Source of the DNA: Hyalella azteca
Lineage: Eukaryota > Arthropoda > Malacostraca > Amphipoda > Hyalellidae
Direction: 5' to 3'
DNA length: 64,000 bases
Assembly: GCF_000764305.2 (NCBI RefSeq)
Contig: NW_025936499.1
Coordinates: 124,001-188,000, forward strand
Shown here: one piece after another, positions 37,196 through 49,002 of the stretch
Numbering within the stretch: the stretch's first letter is position 1
How the letters are laid out: each line of letters opens with the position of its first letter
The notes under the pieces: model-generated
What the model was told of the DNA's origin: nothing
The model's input: only the letters and a program-made list of their open reading frames with translations
The model's database searches: none
Translations under genes and position numbers: made by a program

Positions 37196-38800
37196 GGCAG
37201 TACTGTCAAATGGGGGGTAAAAAAGGGAAAATCCTCCAACATTTTGTAGAAATGTTGTAGCAGCTAAAGTAATTAAAATATTGCAAAACTACAAATAGTG
37301 GTGTATAGTTCAACATTTTTACTATCTATGCAGCATAAAGCAAGTTGAGAAATCATACATTTATTACCTCTAAAAAAATCCCTGAAAAAAGGTGTGAAAA
37401 GTGAGATTTTGGAAAAGTACTTCTGCTAAGGTCTGTAGCAGAAAAAATATTTGTTGTATTGAAAAATTTTACTTGTATAAAAGTTGCATACTATCATCAA
37501 CCAGGGCTACTTGGGACAATTTCGGACGTTTTTCATTCATAACTTCTTACCATGAAACATTTCATAAACAAGTTTAGGCTCATTTCAAAGCTCTTTGCAA
37601 GGGCTATCACATGGCTTCTCCAAAAAAATTCCATATGCTATTTGTAAGGTGCCAGAAGCAAAAAAAGTGTCCCGAGTAGCCCCATCGAACGGGGCTACTC
37701 GGGACACTTGGAATAAAACTTAATTTTAAAACATTTGAAACATGCAGAGTGTACTCATCCATTACTAACAGTACTCTGAAGTCCTCCTCTTTCATTGTAG
37801 ATGATGTCGAGGTAGAATAAATGACATTTTCTGTGATTTTTAGTTTTTTACTTGTTTTTCCTTTATTGATATATTACCATATACATTAATTACCGTATTA
37901 TTGATGCAATATTACTGTATCCATGAACAGGCCATTGAGCATTTACAACAACCTTGTCCACTGCAAGCTTCATATCAGCAGCCCTATAGCATTTTTTCTG
38001 TATCTGTAAGCTTACAGGACGGCTTGTAATTTCACACCATTTTAATTGGGTTAAGTGAATTTACTATAAAAAAAGATTGTGAAAAACATACCTGAAACAG
38101 AAAGGAATGTTTTAGTGACAACTGTCGTATGTTTTGGAGAAATAAATCATAGTTTAGGTCAATTACTTTTCATTCTATGATGCCTGGTGCACAATTCTAT
38201 ATACGACATTCTATGCACAATTTTGTGATGACCAATGATGCACTAATTTTTCGATAAGTGAAATTTTTTTTCACTGAGCGAGGTAAATGTAATCAATATT
38301 CTTTGTTTTTAATAAATTCTTATCGTTACTGGAGCCTTTGCTAACTGAGGTTCTACTGTAAATGCGTTTTTGGGGGTGTCCCGAATAGCCCCGGGGGGTG
38401 TCCCAAGTAGACCACCATGCGGAAATGGCAGCCTTTTTTTTTTTTTGGATTGAGATATGTAAATTCCGCAAATAAAGTTTTCATGCTGACACTTGTCTGC
38501 CACTTTTTTCTAAGCGAAATTTTTTAATACGGCAAATATTTTTTTACGACAGACCTTAGCAGAAGTAACTTTTCAAAATATTGTTTTTCAACATTTTTTC
38601 AGGAATTTTTCAAAGCTAGTAAATGTAGTATTTTTGAACTTCCTTTATACTACATAGATAGGAAAAATGTTGACGTTTACGCTACTATATTTAGTTTTGC
38701 AATATTCCAATTAGTTTTGCTACTAAAACAGTTTTACGCCATGTCGGAGGACTGTTCCGAGTTACCCTGCCTGTCCCGAGTAGCCCCAGTTGATGGTAGT
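37196..38800. mobile_element. transposon B with ~300-bp inverted arms
   Basis: The left arm (about 37200-37495, starting TACTGTCAAATGGGGGGTAA) is the reverse complement of the right arm (about 38490-38797, which read on the minus strand starts TACCATCAACTGGGGCTACT). Shared landmarks are TACTTCTGCTAAGGTCTGT and the AACATTTTT(A/C)CTATCTATG block. The interior (about 37496-38400) is itself another element with GGGCTACTTGGGAC / GTCCCGAATAGCCCC ends and a pogo-like coding remnant. This is nested insertion or a foldback structure. Confidence 0.75.
37496..38440 (-). mobile_element. inner pogo-like element, arm 1 of giant inverted repeat
   Basis: About 900 bp that recurs in opposite orientation at 38870-39815, with landmarks such as AACTTCTTACCATGAAACAT and TTGCAAGGGCTATC. 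On the minus strand it contains TACAGTAGAACCTCAGTTAG (38357-38338), which resembles pogo/Tigger terminal repeats. A short frame follows at about 38054-37930 (CYRAADMKLAVDKVVVNAQW) that looks like the first helix-turn-helix of a pogo-type transposase. No DDE catalytic core is present. A small perfect palindrome around 37669-37715 (GTGTCCCGAGTAGCCCCATC and its complement) may be a junction of two ends. Confidence 0.55.
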
Positions 38801-38869
38801 GTTGGCTTAAAAACGTGATTGACAGAATTTGCATATCTCATTCCAAGCAAAAATGGTGGCCATTTTTGC

Positions 38870-39815
38870 AAAATGGGGTAATAAGGGACACCCCCCCCCT
38901 GGGGTAATAAGAGACACCCCTAAAATTGCATTTACAGTAGATCCTTGGTTAGCAAAGGCTCCAGTTAATGAAAAAATCAATTAACAACAAAGAATTTTGA
39001 TTACATTTACCTTGCTCAGTGAAAAAAAATTCACTTAATAAAAAATTACCTACTGCATCAGTCATCACAAAATTGTGCATAGAATGTCACAGATAGAATT
39101 GAGCACTGGGCAACAAAGAATGAAAAGTAATTAACCTAAACTATTATTTATTTCTCCAAAAAATATGATGGTTGTCACTAAAATATTCCTTCCTGCTTCA
39201 TGTATGTTTTTTACAATATTTCTTGTTATAGTGAAATCACTTGACTCAATTAAAATTGTGCGAAATTACAAACCATCCTGTAAGATTACAGATACAGGGG
39301 AAATGCTACATGGCTGCAGATATGAAGCTTGCAGTGGAAAAGGTCTTTGTCAATGCTCAATGGCATGTCCATCACAGTCCATGGATACAGTAATATCACA
39401 TTAATAATACGGTAATGTATGGATAAGGTAATATTATATCAGTGAAGAAAAATCAAGTAAAAATCACATAAAATTTCATTTATTCTACATTTGCATCATC
39501 TACAAGGGAAGAGGGATGACTTCAGACTTCAGAGTACTGTTAGTAATAGATGAGTACACTCTGCATGCTTCAAATGTTTAAAATTGAGTTTTAATTCAAG
39601 TGTCTCTTTTTACCTCATTTCCAGATTAATTCAGGAGCCTTTTATATTGCGTCTAGCACCTTACAAATAGCATATGGAATTTTTTTTTGGAGATGCCATA
39701 CGATAGCCCTTGCAAAGACCTTTAAAATGAGCCCAACCTTGTTTATGAAATGTTTCATGGTAAGAAGTTATTAACAAAGAATGCTCAAAACCGTCCCTTT
39801 TTACCCCGTTTGATG
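38870..39815 (+). mobile_element. inner pogo-like element, arm 2 of giant inverted repeat
   Basis: Inverted counterpart of 37496-38440. It starts with AAAATGGGGTAATAAGGGAC (38877), then TACAGTAGATCCTTGGTTAG at 38934, and closes with the complementary GTCCCTTTTTACCCCGTTTG near 39790. A plus-strand frame at 39241-39369 encodes CYMAADMKLAVEKVFVNAQW, nearly the same peptide as in arm 1. No transposase catalytic domain is present. Confidence 0.55.
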
Positions 39816-41540
39816 GTATTTCCAAAAAAATTTAAAATAAAAAAAATTGGCCCACAGGCGATTTATAGAAAATGTAGTAGAAATGTTCAATTTTCCTTAA
39901 GGGGAGGATCTACCCTAAAATTTTGGATTTTGGCTTACCTGGTTTTTAGTCTCATCTTAAAGCTGACATTCTGACCTATCCAACGGTACCAAAACCATCT
40001 CTGAACATTGATTTATGCATTCACGACAGATCCTGAAAGGGAGGGGTGTGGGGAAGTTCTTTAATAAATTTATAGAATAGGAGGAAATTAGCTGCCAAGC
40101 ACTTTGAATAGAGTGTCTGCTTCAGCTGCAGCTCAGTTACTTGCCTGGCGTTGTATGGGGAGGTGTGCATGCAGTCGTTCCCACCATCCTTGACTGGAAT
40201 CAAGCTGCAATAACGTTTAGTTTTGTATCCTTGCTACATTGAGTGCCTATTGCAATGCACGTGGGACTTTGTGGCGCTCTCCTAAACATTCACACTTACT
40301 GTCACGGCAAACCTATCTCTTCGTAGAGTTTTGAAGCTACAGCAATGAGACATGTACCTACCATTTGTTTTGTAAATAAAATCTCTAGAAACCATCTGGT
40401 CATTTTTTTTATTTCGTTATAGTTTGGATTATATTTTGCTAAAAGGGGGGTGGAGGGGGGAAAATTTGACATTTTCAGGAAAAGTTTGGAAAATCCCCTC
40501 TCCCTCCCGAACAAATTCAAAATTAGAAAAAATAATCAGATGGATTTTAGATATGATTGTTACAAATTAAACAATATGTGTCTCGATGTTGTAGCACGAT
40601 ATTTGTAGGAGATTGATTTTTAAAGTACCGGTACCTCCCTTTTTTGCCGTTTTCTATGAATTTCACGTTTTCTTTCATTTTTTCCGAAAAATTTGACATG
40701 AAGAAAAAGTTCTTAGATTTCTGTTTTACATATTTGTACCAATTTTCAAAACGATCCGTTCGCAAATGAAAAAGTCTCAAAAGAGGGAGACGGTCCCAAT
40801 AACTTGTATTGAATAAATAAGTAAAGGGTATGGTAATAGATAAAATTGTTCATGAGCAATGGGCTGTTTGTCATTCACAGCCAGACACTAAAGTATGGTA
40901 CAACATAGGTGGAGGTTGCCAAATTCATTGCCCCAAAGGCTTGGTTGTGGAACTTCATCAAGTTTTAGTTAAAACTGTTAAGTGTGATGAACCCCTGTTA
41001 TGTGTTATTGCATCATAATAATGGGAACAACTCCATTTCAGCTTTGGTTTATCCTCAATGGTTGGCTTCATTTTAAATCCTAAAATTTAGGTTCTTAAAT
41101 TATTACATAATTTATTTCCTAACTCTGCTCCAGTGTATGTTTTTTACTTGAACTGACAAATTATGAAAATTAGACTATAGTGTGTATATCTGCGATGCAC
41201 AGTTGGAAGAAAAGTGCTCAATCTCTTTCTTTTGTCTAATTATACTGAGTTTGGAGCCTAAGGGTCAGAGACAATATCTGCCTTCTATGCCACCATAGCT
41301 ACTAGCAACCATCTTTGGGGGTGTACTTGTGGGGTTGAGTAAAGTGACGTGGCACAAGTGTAAATAAAATCTCATTATGAAAATGTATCCTTTGATTTGC
41401 ATGAGGTTCCTAAAATGCTCTTATTCACCACTAGATGAAGAACCTCCAACTGCATTTGATTGTCCTTGCAACCAATTTTTGTTAATTTCTCCTATTTTGA
41501 TGCTTTGTATCAATGTTACTTATTCTATTTAATTTTTCAG
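39816..41540. other. upstream DNA and intron before the zinc-finger exon
   Basis: Mostly non-coding. A 60-codon plus-strand frame ending near 41018 (IVHEQWAVCHSQPDTKVWYN...) is not recognised and lacks splice support. The stretch ends in a polypyrimidine acceptor, TTCTATTTAATTTTTCAG, at 41523-41540. Confidence 0.45.
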
Positions 41541-41588
41541 GTGTACATGTGAGTTACATGAGCCACCCTAGAAAAAGAAGAGGAAGTT
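41541..41588 (+). promoter_or_regulatory. 5' leader of the zinc-finger gene with two upstream ATGs
   Basis: After the acceptor at 41539-41540 the leader contains ATG-TGA at 41547-41552, a start codon directly followed by a stop. A second ATG at 41558 opens a 16-codon frame that overlaps the main start in another frame and ends at TGA 41606-41608. An in-frame TGA (41559-41561) before the main ATG fixes the protein start at 41589. These uORFs would be expected to lower translation of the main frame if this leader is used. Confidence 0.6.
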
Positions 41589-43649
41589 ATGCCGGATGGT
41601 CAGTTTGAACCAGGAGTGAGTTCTGACAAAGGGAACAAAACAGGACTTCATCATCACTATGCAGCAACTGAGAACTATAGTGTAGTCAGTGGCAGCCTAC
41701 ACCCCAGCCCAAGCAATTACTTGTCATCAACGTCTCTGTCATCCAACAGTTTCCAGTCTCCTAGTGTCTATGCTGCTTATTCTGTGCCTTCCAGCACACA
41801 CAACAATGCTTCCTTGTTAACTGATCAGCAATACTCAGGTACCAACTCTCATGTACTGCATGAAAAACACCAGCCCATAACTTACAATGCTGAGATCCCT
41901 TTAGAACGAAATCCAGTCATGCATTCGTTGTCTAGCAATGCAAATAAACTTATTGGACAATTGTCCCCTCAAGGTTCAACAACCGGTGAGTTGAAAAGCA
42001 TTTCGAATCCATCTTTTGCTCTTCAGCAAGAGCATCAGCAACAGCTTCAACAGCAGCAACTACAGCAGCTACAAATGATCCAACACCAACAGAGATATCA
42101 TCATCAACAGCAATTGCTCTCTAATCTTGCCATGTCTAGTCTCCAACACATGGATGGCTCACAAGATAAGTTTTCTTCATACTCCAAGATTGTTGCTAAT
42201 GCTTCCAATATGTCACTTTTATCGTCATTTACGGAGAGTGATGTAGGTGGCAGTCGTCAAGCCGACAACAGAGACACGTCTGAAGACTGCAGGGCTGGGC
42301 TCACTAAGGAGCAGCATTACTACAGGCAGCCTTCGACGTCTCGCGCTCGCTCGCCATCTGCGTGGTCTGACAATGATACAGTTCAAAGTTCGGCCTCTTC
42401 CGACGGTTCACAACCTAAAAAACCTTACTCTCCTTATGAGACTGCAGTAAGTCGTCAGTCTCCTGAAGTGCATAATAAGAACTCGTACAATACTCTTTTC
42501 CAAAAAGTGGGAATGAATTTTTACAATAGGAGAACAGAAGACACTCCGGATGGATCTGGGTCTCCAAATGGACTAAGAGCTGACGACTTGAGTAGGCATG
42601 GTAGCGAAGTTAGTGGCGATGTCAAAGACTCGACATGTCCCGATCTGTCTCTTGAAACATCTATTCAAGATGGAGCTGTATTTCCACGTGGGGGGAACCA
42701 AGACTACATGGAGGCAGACGATTATTCTAACAGGAATAGACTCAAAACGTACCATTGTTCCTTGTGTACGTTTACATGCCGCAAACAAGTTGATTTAATC
42801 AATCACGTTGCTGTTCATCCAGATGACAAGCCTTTCCACTGCACGCAGTGTGATTACAAAGGCGCTAAATACCATCACTTGAGAAACCACATCCTGACCC
42901 ACTCGGAGAGATCGTTATTGGCATGCCCTCAGTGCGACTACAAGTCTTATCAGCGCGGCGCTCTAAGAGTCCACATGCGCCGACACAGCACCGAGAAACG
43001 CCACGGCTGCCCCCACTGCCCCTACCGCACGCACTTCAAGGGAAATTTGAAATTACATTTACGAGTGCATACCGGAGAAAAGCCTTATGCATGTCCTGTG
43101 TGCGAGTTTAGATGTACTCAGAGCGGCTCTCTGAAAATACACATGCGGGGCCACAGCGGCGAGAAGCCGTATGCATGTGAACTGTGTGATTATCGCAGTA
43201 AGCACAAAGGAAACCTTGTGATGCATCGCAGGAAGCACACTGGTGACAAGCCTTACCAATGTGACAAATGCAGCTATAAAGCTGCCCAGAGAATGGGGCT
43301 TACCAAACATTACAAAACTGTACATAGTGATGCCGCGTCTGTTCCTTCGAGAGAGTCTGCTACAATATCGCCAGGCTCTATTTTCCGTGCTCCAATGTTG
43401 GCAAGAACAGAAAGCGCTCTAAGTAATGCATTTACTGGCTATGCTCCTCCCTTGTTCAAGAACGAAGACGTACAGAACCTCGGAGGGCAATGGATTGACG
43501 GCTCCAAACCTGCTTGCCAGGACGATGTCCGCCCTCCGTTTGAAGTGAAGGCTGAGGGCAGCGGCGTGCTGTACAACAGACAAGCGCTGGTGCCAGACGC
43601 ATGCTCTGCTGATGTCACCGCTCGCGCCATCAACATGCACGACAACTGA
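41589..43649 (+). CDS. C2H2 zinc-finger transcription factor (7 fingers)
   Basis: A single exon encodes 686 residues. The N-terminal ~380 residues are low-complexity, rich in Ser, Asn, His and Gln. A Q/H block lies at about residues 145-176 and an Arg/Ser patch (STSRARSPSAWSDN) near 255; this is typical of activation or interaction regions. Seven C2H2 fingers occupy residues 388-579: five have H-x3-H spacing with intact Cys pairs, and the last ends HYKTVH. Linkers TGEKPY, SGEKPY and TGDKPY separate fingers 4 to 7, as in DNA-binding arrays; earlier linkers (PDDKP, SERSL, STEKR) are weaker. Several fingers have the C-x2-C-x-Y/F (CDYK, CPYR, CSYK) style of REST/hunchback-like factors. The tail (580-686) contains VKAEG, a possible SUMO site. 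Expected nuclear. Exact orthology is not assigned. Confidence 0.93.
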   Translation: MPDGQFEPGVSSDKGNKTGLHHHYAATENYSVVSGSLHPSPSNYLSSTSLSSNSFQSPSVYAAYSVPSSTHNNASLLTDQQYSGTNSHVLHEKHQPITYNAEIPLERNPVMHSLSSNANKLIGQLSPQGSTTGELKSISNPSFALQQEHQQQLQQQQLQQLQMIQHQQRYHHQQQLLSNLAMSSLQHMDGSQDKFSSYSKIVANASNMSLLSSFTESDVGGSRQADNRDTSEDCRAGLTKEQHYYRQPSTSRARSPSAWSDNDTVQSSASSDGSQPKKPYSPYETAVSRQSPEVHNKNSYNTLFQKVGMNFYNRRTEDTPDGSGSPNGLRADDLSRHGSEVSGDVKDSTCPDLSLETSIQDGAVFPRGGNQDYMEADDYSNRNRLKTYHCSLCTFTCRKQVDLINHVAVHPDDKPFHCTQCDYKGAKYHHLRNHILTHSERSLLACPQCDYKSYQRGALRVHMRRHSTEKRHGCPHCPYRTHFKGNLKLHLRVHTGEKPYACPVCEFRCTQSGSLKIHMRGHSGEKPYACELCDYRSKHKGNLVMHRRKHTGDKPYQCDKCSYKAAQRMGLTKHYKTVHSDAASVPSRESATISPGSIFRAPMLARTESALSNAFTGYAPPLFKNEDVQNLGGQWIDGSKPACQDDVRPPFEVKAEGSGVLYNRQALVPDACSADVTARAINMHDN

Positions 43650-46460
43650 GCTCGGCCTCCTGCTGCTAGCCAGCTATCCTCTTTCGAGAATTTTTTGTTC
43701 TTAATCTTCAGTTCTCGATACTAACAAATAGTGCTTTGCGTTTCTAACATCTCTTAATTTAAGTCATCCTGCGCTATTATGCTACTTATAGAGGGCATTT
43801 TTTACACGCCGTGATTTCCTCGCGACCAATTATAGTTTGGAAGATTATTTTTCTCACAGTGAATATTCTCGAGGAATTATTAGTGAGCTCACTTATTTTT
43901 TGGTCGTAAAGAATATCTTTCTCATGCCAAAGATAGGGACATCTAATTTATTGAAAGTGGGATCCAAAGGAATGAATTTTTTCAGCTTTAAGTGTGCAAA
44001 ATTGAAATGGATTTTATCCTGGGTAATCTTATGCATATTTGTTGAAGTATTGTGCTGCAGCTGTGTCTTTATGCAACCCGTATTTCTTTACGTCTTGAGG
44101 CGCCTTGTGTTAGTTTACTTAGATTGGGTAATGCCTATGCTATTGCTTCATTTTTTGGCTTATTTCTCGAATGTTGCCATTTATACATCACTATGTTCAG
44201 ATTTGTCATATCTTTATTTACTCTCGATTTCTCGGTCCATTTGCCGTGTTTGACAAAGCACAACTTGTGGCCTGACGTTACATTTATGACGGGAATTGTT
44301 CCATGGCATTCAGGCATCAGTGGAAGTTATTTTTGTCGTGCAAGTTTTTCTGGAGGCGCTATAATTTCTCATTGTGAGCCTCGTTTTTTATAATTTAAAT
44401 GGTATTTTGAAGTTATTCTACAATTCATCGTTTCTATTGCCGCATGCGTTAAGTTTTTGTACTGTCTGAATAACTTTAAATCTTTTTTTTTTCTGATGAA
44501 TAATAGTTTTATTTCAACATCTCTTTCTGTAACTACTTCGACAAACAATGTGAAAATTGTTGTGTACCTATTCATTTCTCATTTTTATTCATTTACCTAA
44601 AAATTAGTAATTTTCTCTGTCTCACGTTGAAAGTCTCAAAGATTTTAGTTTGACGTATATTTTTAGTCAACTTATACTTTTACATCGGCCTGATGTTTGA
44701 AAAGTAATGTTACATCTCATACAAGAGAAAATATATGTCTTCATATTTGTGTGCAATAGTGCTTGTTTGGTGATAAGCAGTAAAGAAATTACAAGTTTTT
44801 TTCTCACAGCCTGTAAAGAAGTTCGAAAGTAATGGAAAAAATCTGTGCTGCCATGCATCTTGACGTTGACAGGCGTCCCAATAACCTTTCCTTTATGAGC
44901 ATTTGTAAGAAGCTGACTTAATAAGTCTTCTATCTTCCCACCAAGTTTGGCTGGCGGAGGATGGTGCGCAAGAGAAAGGATATAACAATGTTATCCGATT
45001 GTTCTTTATTTGATTTATTAAAATTTATCTTTCATATAGACTGTAGTGCGCTATGAATATCTGTTGCCATGAATAATATCGGGCTAAAACATGTATAATA
45101 ATTATTAATTTTCGAGATAATCAATACATATTCGTGTTTATGTTCCGTGGTTAATGCGTTTTCTTAGAAATATTCCAGGTCCAGTGTGATCATTAAAAAT
45201 TCGAATTTTAATCTCTGGATTTTTCCGTAATTTAAATGTATTTGAATTTTTATTCGGCAGCACCAATATCGCTTTAAATGAAACGTTACGTTTTTTGCAG
45301 TTTTCCTCCCACTTCAAAATCCGTGCTGGGCGTAGTAACTCTCTGGCCTTGAAACTTGATATATTTTTCGGATGACCAGATTCAGAATCACTTCAGTTCT
45401 TCTCATGTTTCTTGTTAATTAGCCGTATTTTAGTACGTGTTATTACAGTTAACTTAAACATGCGTTATGTCAATAGTCGTATTTATCTTAAGTTTTTGAA
45501 CTAACACCCTGAGACGCGCGATCTAAACACCGTAGTTTTCCTTGCTGCCCTGTATCGGGATGTAGGTGTGGGTGTAGCTAATGCGCTACTGTCTTTTCAT
45601 TTATTACTCTTGTAAGTATTGCGCCAGGATACTATGGCCTGTTTCTTCTTGAAGATGCTCTCTCGTAAATACTGGTCGCTTTACGTCATTGGTCGTCTTA
45701 CGTCATTAGTCCAGCAGTCATCAGATACACTTTATCTGAACAACCAACACTAGGTATTTGGCACTGAAATTGTGGTCAGATTTTATATTAGCCCTTATTA
45801 CCCGTACTACTGAACTCGATTATGGTATCGCTATTTTTTACTTTAAAATTCTACGCAATACATTTTAACTTCGAACTCAAATTCTTTGATATTAACTTGT
45901 TTACTTTTTTTGTGTCTGCAAATTTGTAGAGTTTCATTATTTGTTCGTTCTATCTCATATTTTTCTATTCTAATTGTCAAATGAAGATTAGTATTCGATA
46001 CGCGAACTTATCAGTTGGACTGCTCAACTATCTTTTAAAATTAACTTGAAATTTTATTTCCAAACTTGATTTCAATATTATTCGAACAATTTTGCCCGAC
46101 CTTCTTTCATGTGTAAGTCGGTTTTGTCTTGCAGATGGCCACTGCTCCCAAGCAAGGTATTTCTCATTCGTTTGTTGATGAATATCTTCAATTTGTTCAA
46201 AACATCTTTTTGCATTGGATCACAATTTGCGAATATTGCCAGTTCTTTTCCAGCAGTTTACGATTCTTGACGTGCGACTCTTCACAATTAAATCTCTCAC
46301 GTTTGAATCATGAACGACCTCCGACACACCCTTCCTAAAAGTGTTCTAAAATATGTGAACTTCTTATTTACTGACCTAGAATTTCTCTATGATTTATTGT
46401 ATTTCTATGAAGAACCAATTGTAGGCAGCCTCTCTACATATGTGAATAAAATAGTTTAAT
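43650..46460 (+). other. probable 3' UTR of the zinc-finger gene
   Basis: U-rich, stop-dense sequence follows the TGA. Frames up to 138 codons exist but lack an ATG start or domain features. The first clear AATAAA I found after the stop is at 46445 (TGTGAATAAAATAG), implying a UTR of about 2.8 kb, a length not unusual for such regulators. An acceptor-like TTTTGTCTTGCAG followed by ATGGCCACTGCTCCCAAG at 46135 could mark an alternative exon; this is unproven. Confidence 0.4.
46445..46450 (+). terminator. candidate polyadenylation signal
   Basis: AATAAA within TGTGAATAAAATAG, the first canonical signal noticed downstream of the zinc-finger stop codon. Use is inferred. Confidence 0.35.
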
Positions 46461-48598
46461 TAGGGCATTAATTATGAACGTGTGCCATCTGTACAGTGTA
46501 GGACCTTCAGGGTAGCTGACCGCACTAAGTCGCGTCAAAATTGGTAGATGGTATGATTCATTCTATCAATATTTTTGAATGAATTTTTCAATTTCCTTAT
46601 TGATATCGCCACAAACTGCACTGCATTAATAGCTTGTAAAATATCTAGATTATCATGTGTAGCAAATGGTTCACTGACTTATAGTTGAGCTCTGAGAATC
46701 GGTCGGTGATGATGTCCTATGTGCTAGGGTTGGCTAAAGAATGATTCTCATTCGATCGCTGATAATCCACGATGGTTGAAACACATGTAGTATTGCGTGG
46801 ACGTTATGTTGTCGGTCTTCCTGTCGCACAAGTGGCTGGACTTAGCAGCGATCGCTCGTTCTTCGGTTTTACGCAACAATTAAATTTCTGTGCTATCGTT
46901 CAAGTGACGTTTACTGAAGTCCTCGTAATTAATTTTTGATGTACCATCCTAATGATATATTCATCGGCAAGAGGAAAAAATGTTCTTGTTTAATTCTCTC
47001 ATCATTTTAACGTAAGTTTCAGTTGAATCGATATACCAGTTGAAAGGATTTGGATGATAGAAAATGGCATTGATGAACAGATTCGAATATACTGACGTGT
47101 TAATATTAATACTTGTCACTTTCGTATGGCATTAACGGAAATATTTTTTCTCCCTAGGAATTTTAGTTGCATTGTTAAAATAGTTCTTGCTATTGCTTCT
47201 ATTTTTTGTAACATTAGCTACGTATTAGTAACGCTATTTTGTATTACATTTGAAGTGCTATTATTTTAAATCGTCGTTGGTAAACCACCAGGTGCTTCTC
47301 GCCTTTGAGCTGCTGAGCTCGCAAGCATGCGATGTTGAGACGAGCTTCTGGGCAAGCCAGTAAATTCTATGTGCAAATTTTCTCTGATAAGAAAAGCATT
47401 GTTCAGTACGCCTTGTGATCTCATCTCCTTTTGCTGTGTGCCACAAAAAGTCGCATATTTTAACCCTTCATAACCATCTTGTACATACAGCGCACTCAGT
47501 GCCCGTAGCTTGGAAGCTCAGCGTAGAGCAGTGTACGTACTAACTTTTAATATTAAAGAGTTGAGTTTTAATGTTAGTTACTAGTAGCTTTCTGATCTAA
47601 CGCCCTTCGCCTGCACTGAGAGAGCCCTTATCTGCCTGGGAACTGAACTGTTGTACGGAAACTCAAATGACGCTCGTCTGGTTCGGTTTGCATATTCAGT
47701 TGATATGTCAAACTCATAATCGGGATCATGATGGCCATTTTAAGATGGTACATCTTGTTGATGAAAGTTCTAGATTACAATGGCTCAATCCTAGTTTCGT
47801 AGAAACAATTTTTCTGTATTGATTCAAGAGGCCGAAAAAAATGTCCTTGCCTCCTAATATACACTTAGTCGGTTTCACTAGTCGAATTAGTTTGTCAAAC
47901 TTTCACTTTATGAATACCTTTCATTAAATTTCTTTTCCATCTGCAGTTTAGTAAATACAAATGAACGCTAGAATTTATTGTTTTCGAACGCATTTATATT
48001 TTTATGAATGGTGAGTCATGCAGTGTCCGATGAGATCGCAGCGAAGGGCCAAGATTCTTGGTATATTGCTATACTTTGGCGCGCTCTGGTAGATTGTTCT
48101 ACTTCCGCCCGCTCTGTAATATTGCTCTACTTCAGCGCGCTCTACTACTGTTGTTGCTAATAAAGTCTATCGCCGTATCCATCCTTTTTATTTACATTAC
48201 GGACATAATTTCTTTGCGGGCTTATTCACCTCTTCGGAATTTAAAGAAAAGTTAAATTTCCAAAACGATTTAATTTTCGTTTAGAATTTATTTTAAAAAT
48301 GCAATTTAATTGATAACATTCAATGAAATCGCCTAACTGCCCTACAGCGGTAACCCACTCCAGCTTTTGAGTTACCGCAGACAAAATCTTCAATCGGACG
48401 AATATTTCTGGTTTCACTTTTAGCTTCGGCACCAGGCAGTGCAAGTGGAAACACATCGCAGGGTTATGTTCTAAGGCTAGTTTTTGTTTTTATTGTTTTG
48501 CTGAAACCCTAGCTTCAACGTAGAGTAAACTGTAATGTTTTAAAGCTCATTATAATTGACGGTTGTGATGCGAGGATCGTTACTTTACGTGGGGTATT
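46461..48598. other. intergenic between zinc-finger gene and Ush1g
   Basis: No supported gene. A short frame with TTTGGCGCGCTC / TTCAGCGCGCTC near-repeats at about 48070-48145 is a minor degenerate repeat. Confidence 0.4.
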
Positions 48599-48607
48599 GG
48601 CGGACTG

Positions 48608-48993
48608 GGGAGCGCAGCCGTGCACCACCAATTTTGTGCACCAATAAGCCCTGAGTCGAACGCCTTGGATCTCTCCGGACCTGCAACAATCAGCCTTGCA
48701 CCACTCGGCTATGTCCTCTTCCGGCCTTGACCACCAGGCCGCGGATCGAATCTGACTTCCGGGCATCGTTAAATTACGTAATTTTACGTTCACCGCATCT
48801 GAGGTTAAGTTTCAGATAGCATAGTTCTGTTCCAAAATTTATCGTCCTTCAACAAGTGGCCGTTCGACCGAGGGCTGGTTCGACCCACGGCCTAGATACG
48901 GACGGCTTGAAGTGTTGAAGGCTACGTTCCGGAAGGCAGGAATCATGATGGTCCATTACATGCAGGGCAGTGGTGGTCTTCGGCAGGCGACCC
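48608..48993 (+). mobile_element. non-autonomous element G, copy 3 with target duplication
   Basis: Starts GGGAGCGCAGCCGTGCACCA and ends CTTCGGCAGGCGACCC. GGCGGACTG occurs immediately before (48599-48607) and immediately after (48994-49002), so the insertion made a 9-bp target-site duplication (8 bp if one shared G belongs to the element). The body is close to copies 1 and 2, including TTAAATTACGTAATTTTACG and ACGGACGGCTTGAAGTGTTG. Confidence 0.88.
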
Positions 48994-49002
48994 GGCGGAC
49001 TG

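Noticed and set aside
43837..44253. 138-codon hydrophobic frame after the zinc-finger gene
   Set aside because: No ATG at its start, poly-U-driven Leu/Phe/Tyr composition, and placed in the probable 3' UTR.
46122..46160. Possible micro-exon: TTTTGTCTTGCAG then ATGGCCACTGCTCCCAAGCA and a GTATTT donor
   Set aside because: The motifs are plausible but short and there is no partner exon or homology.
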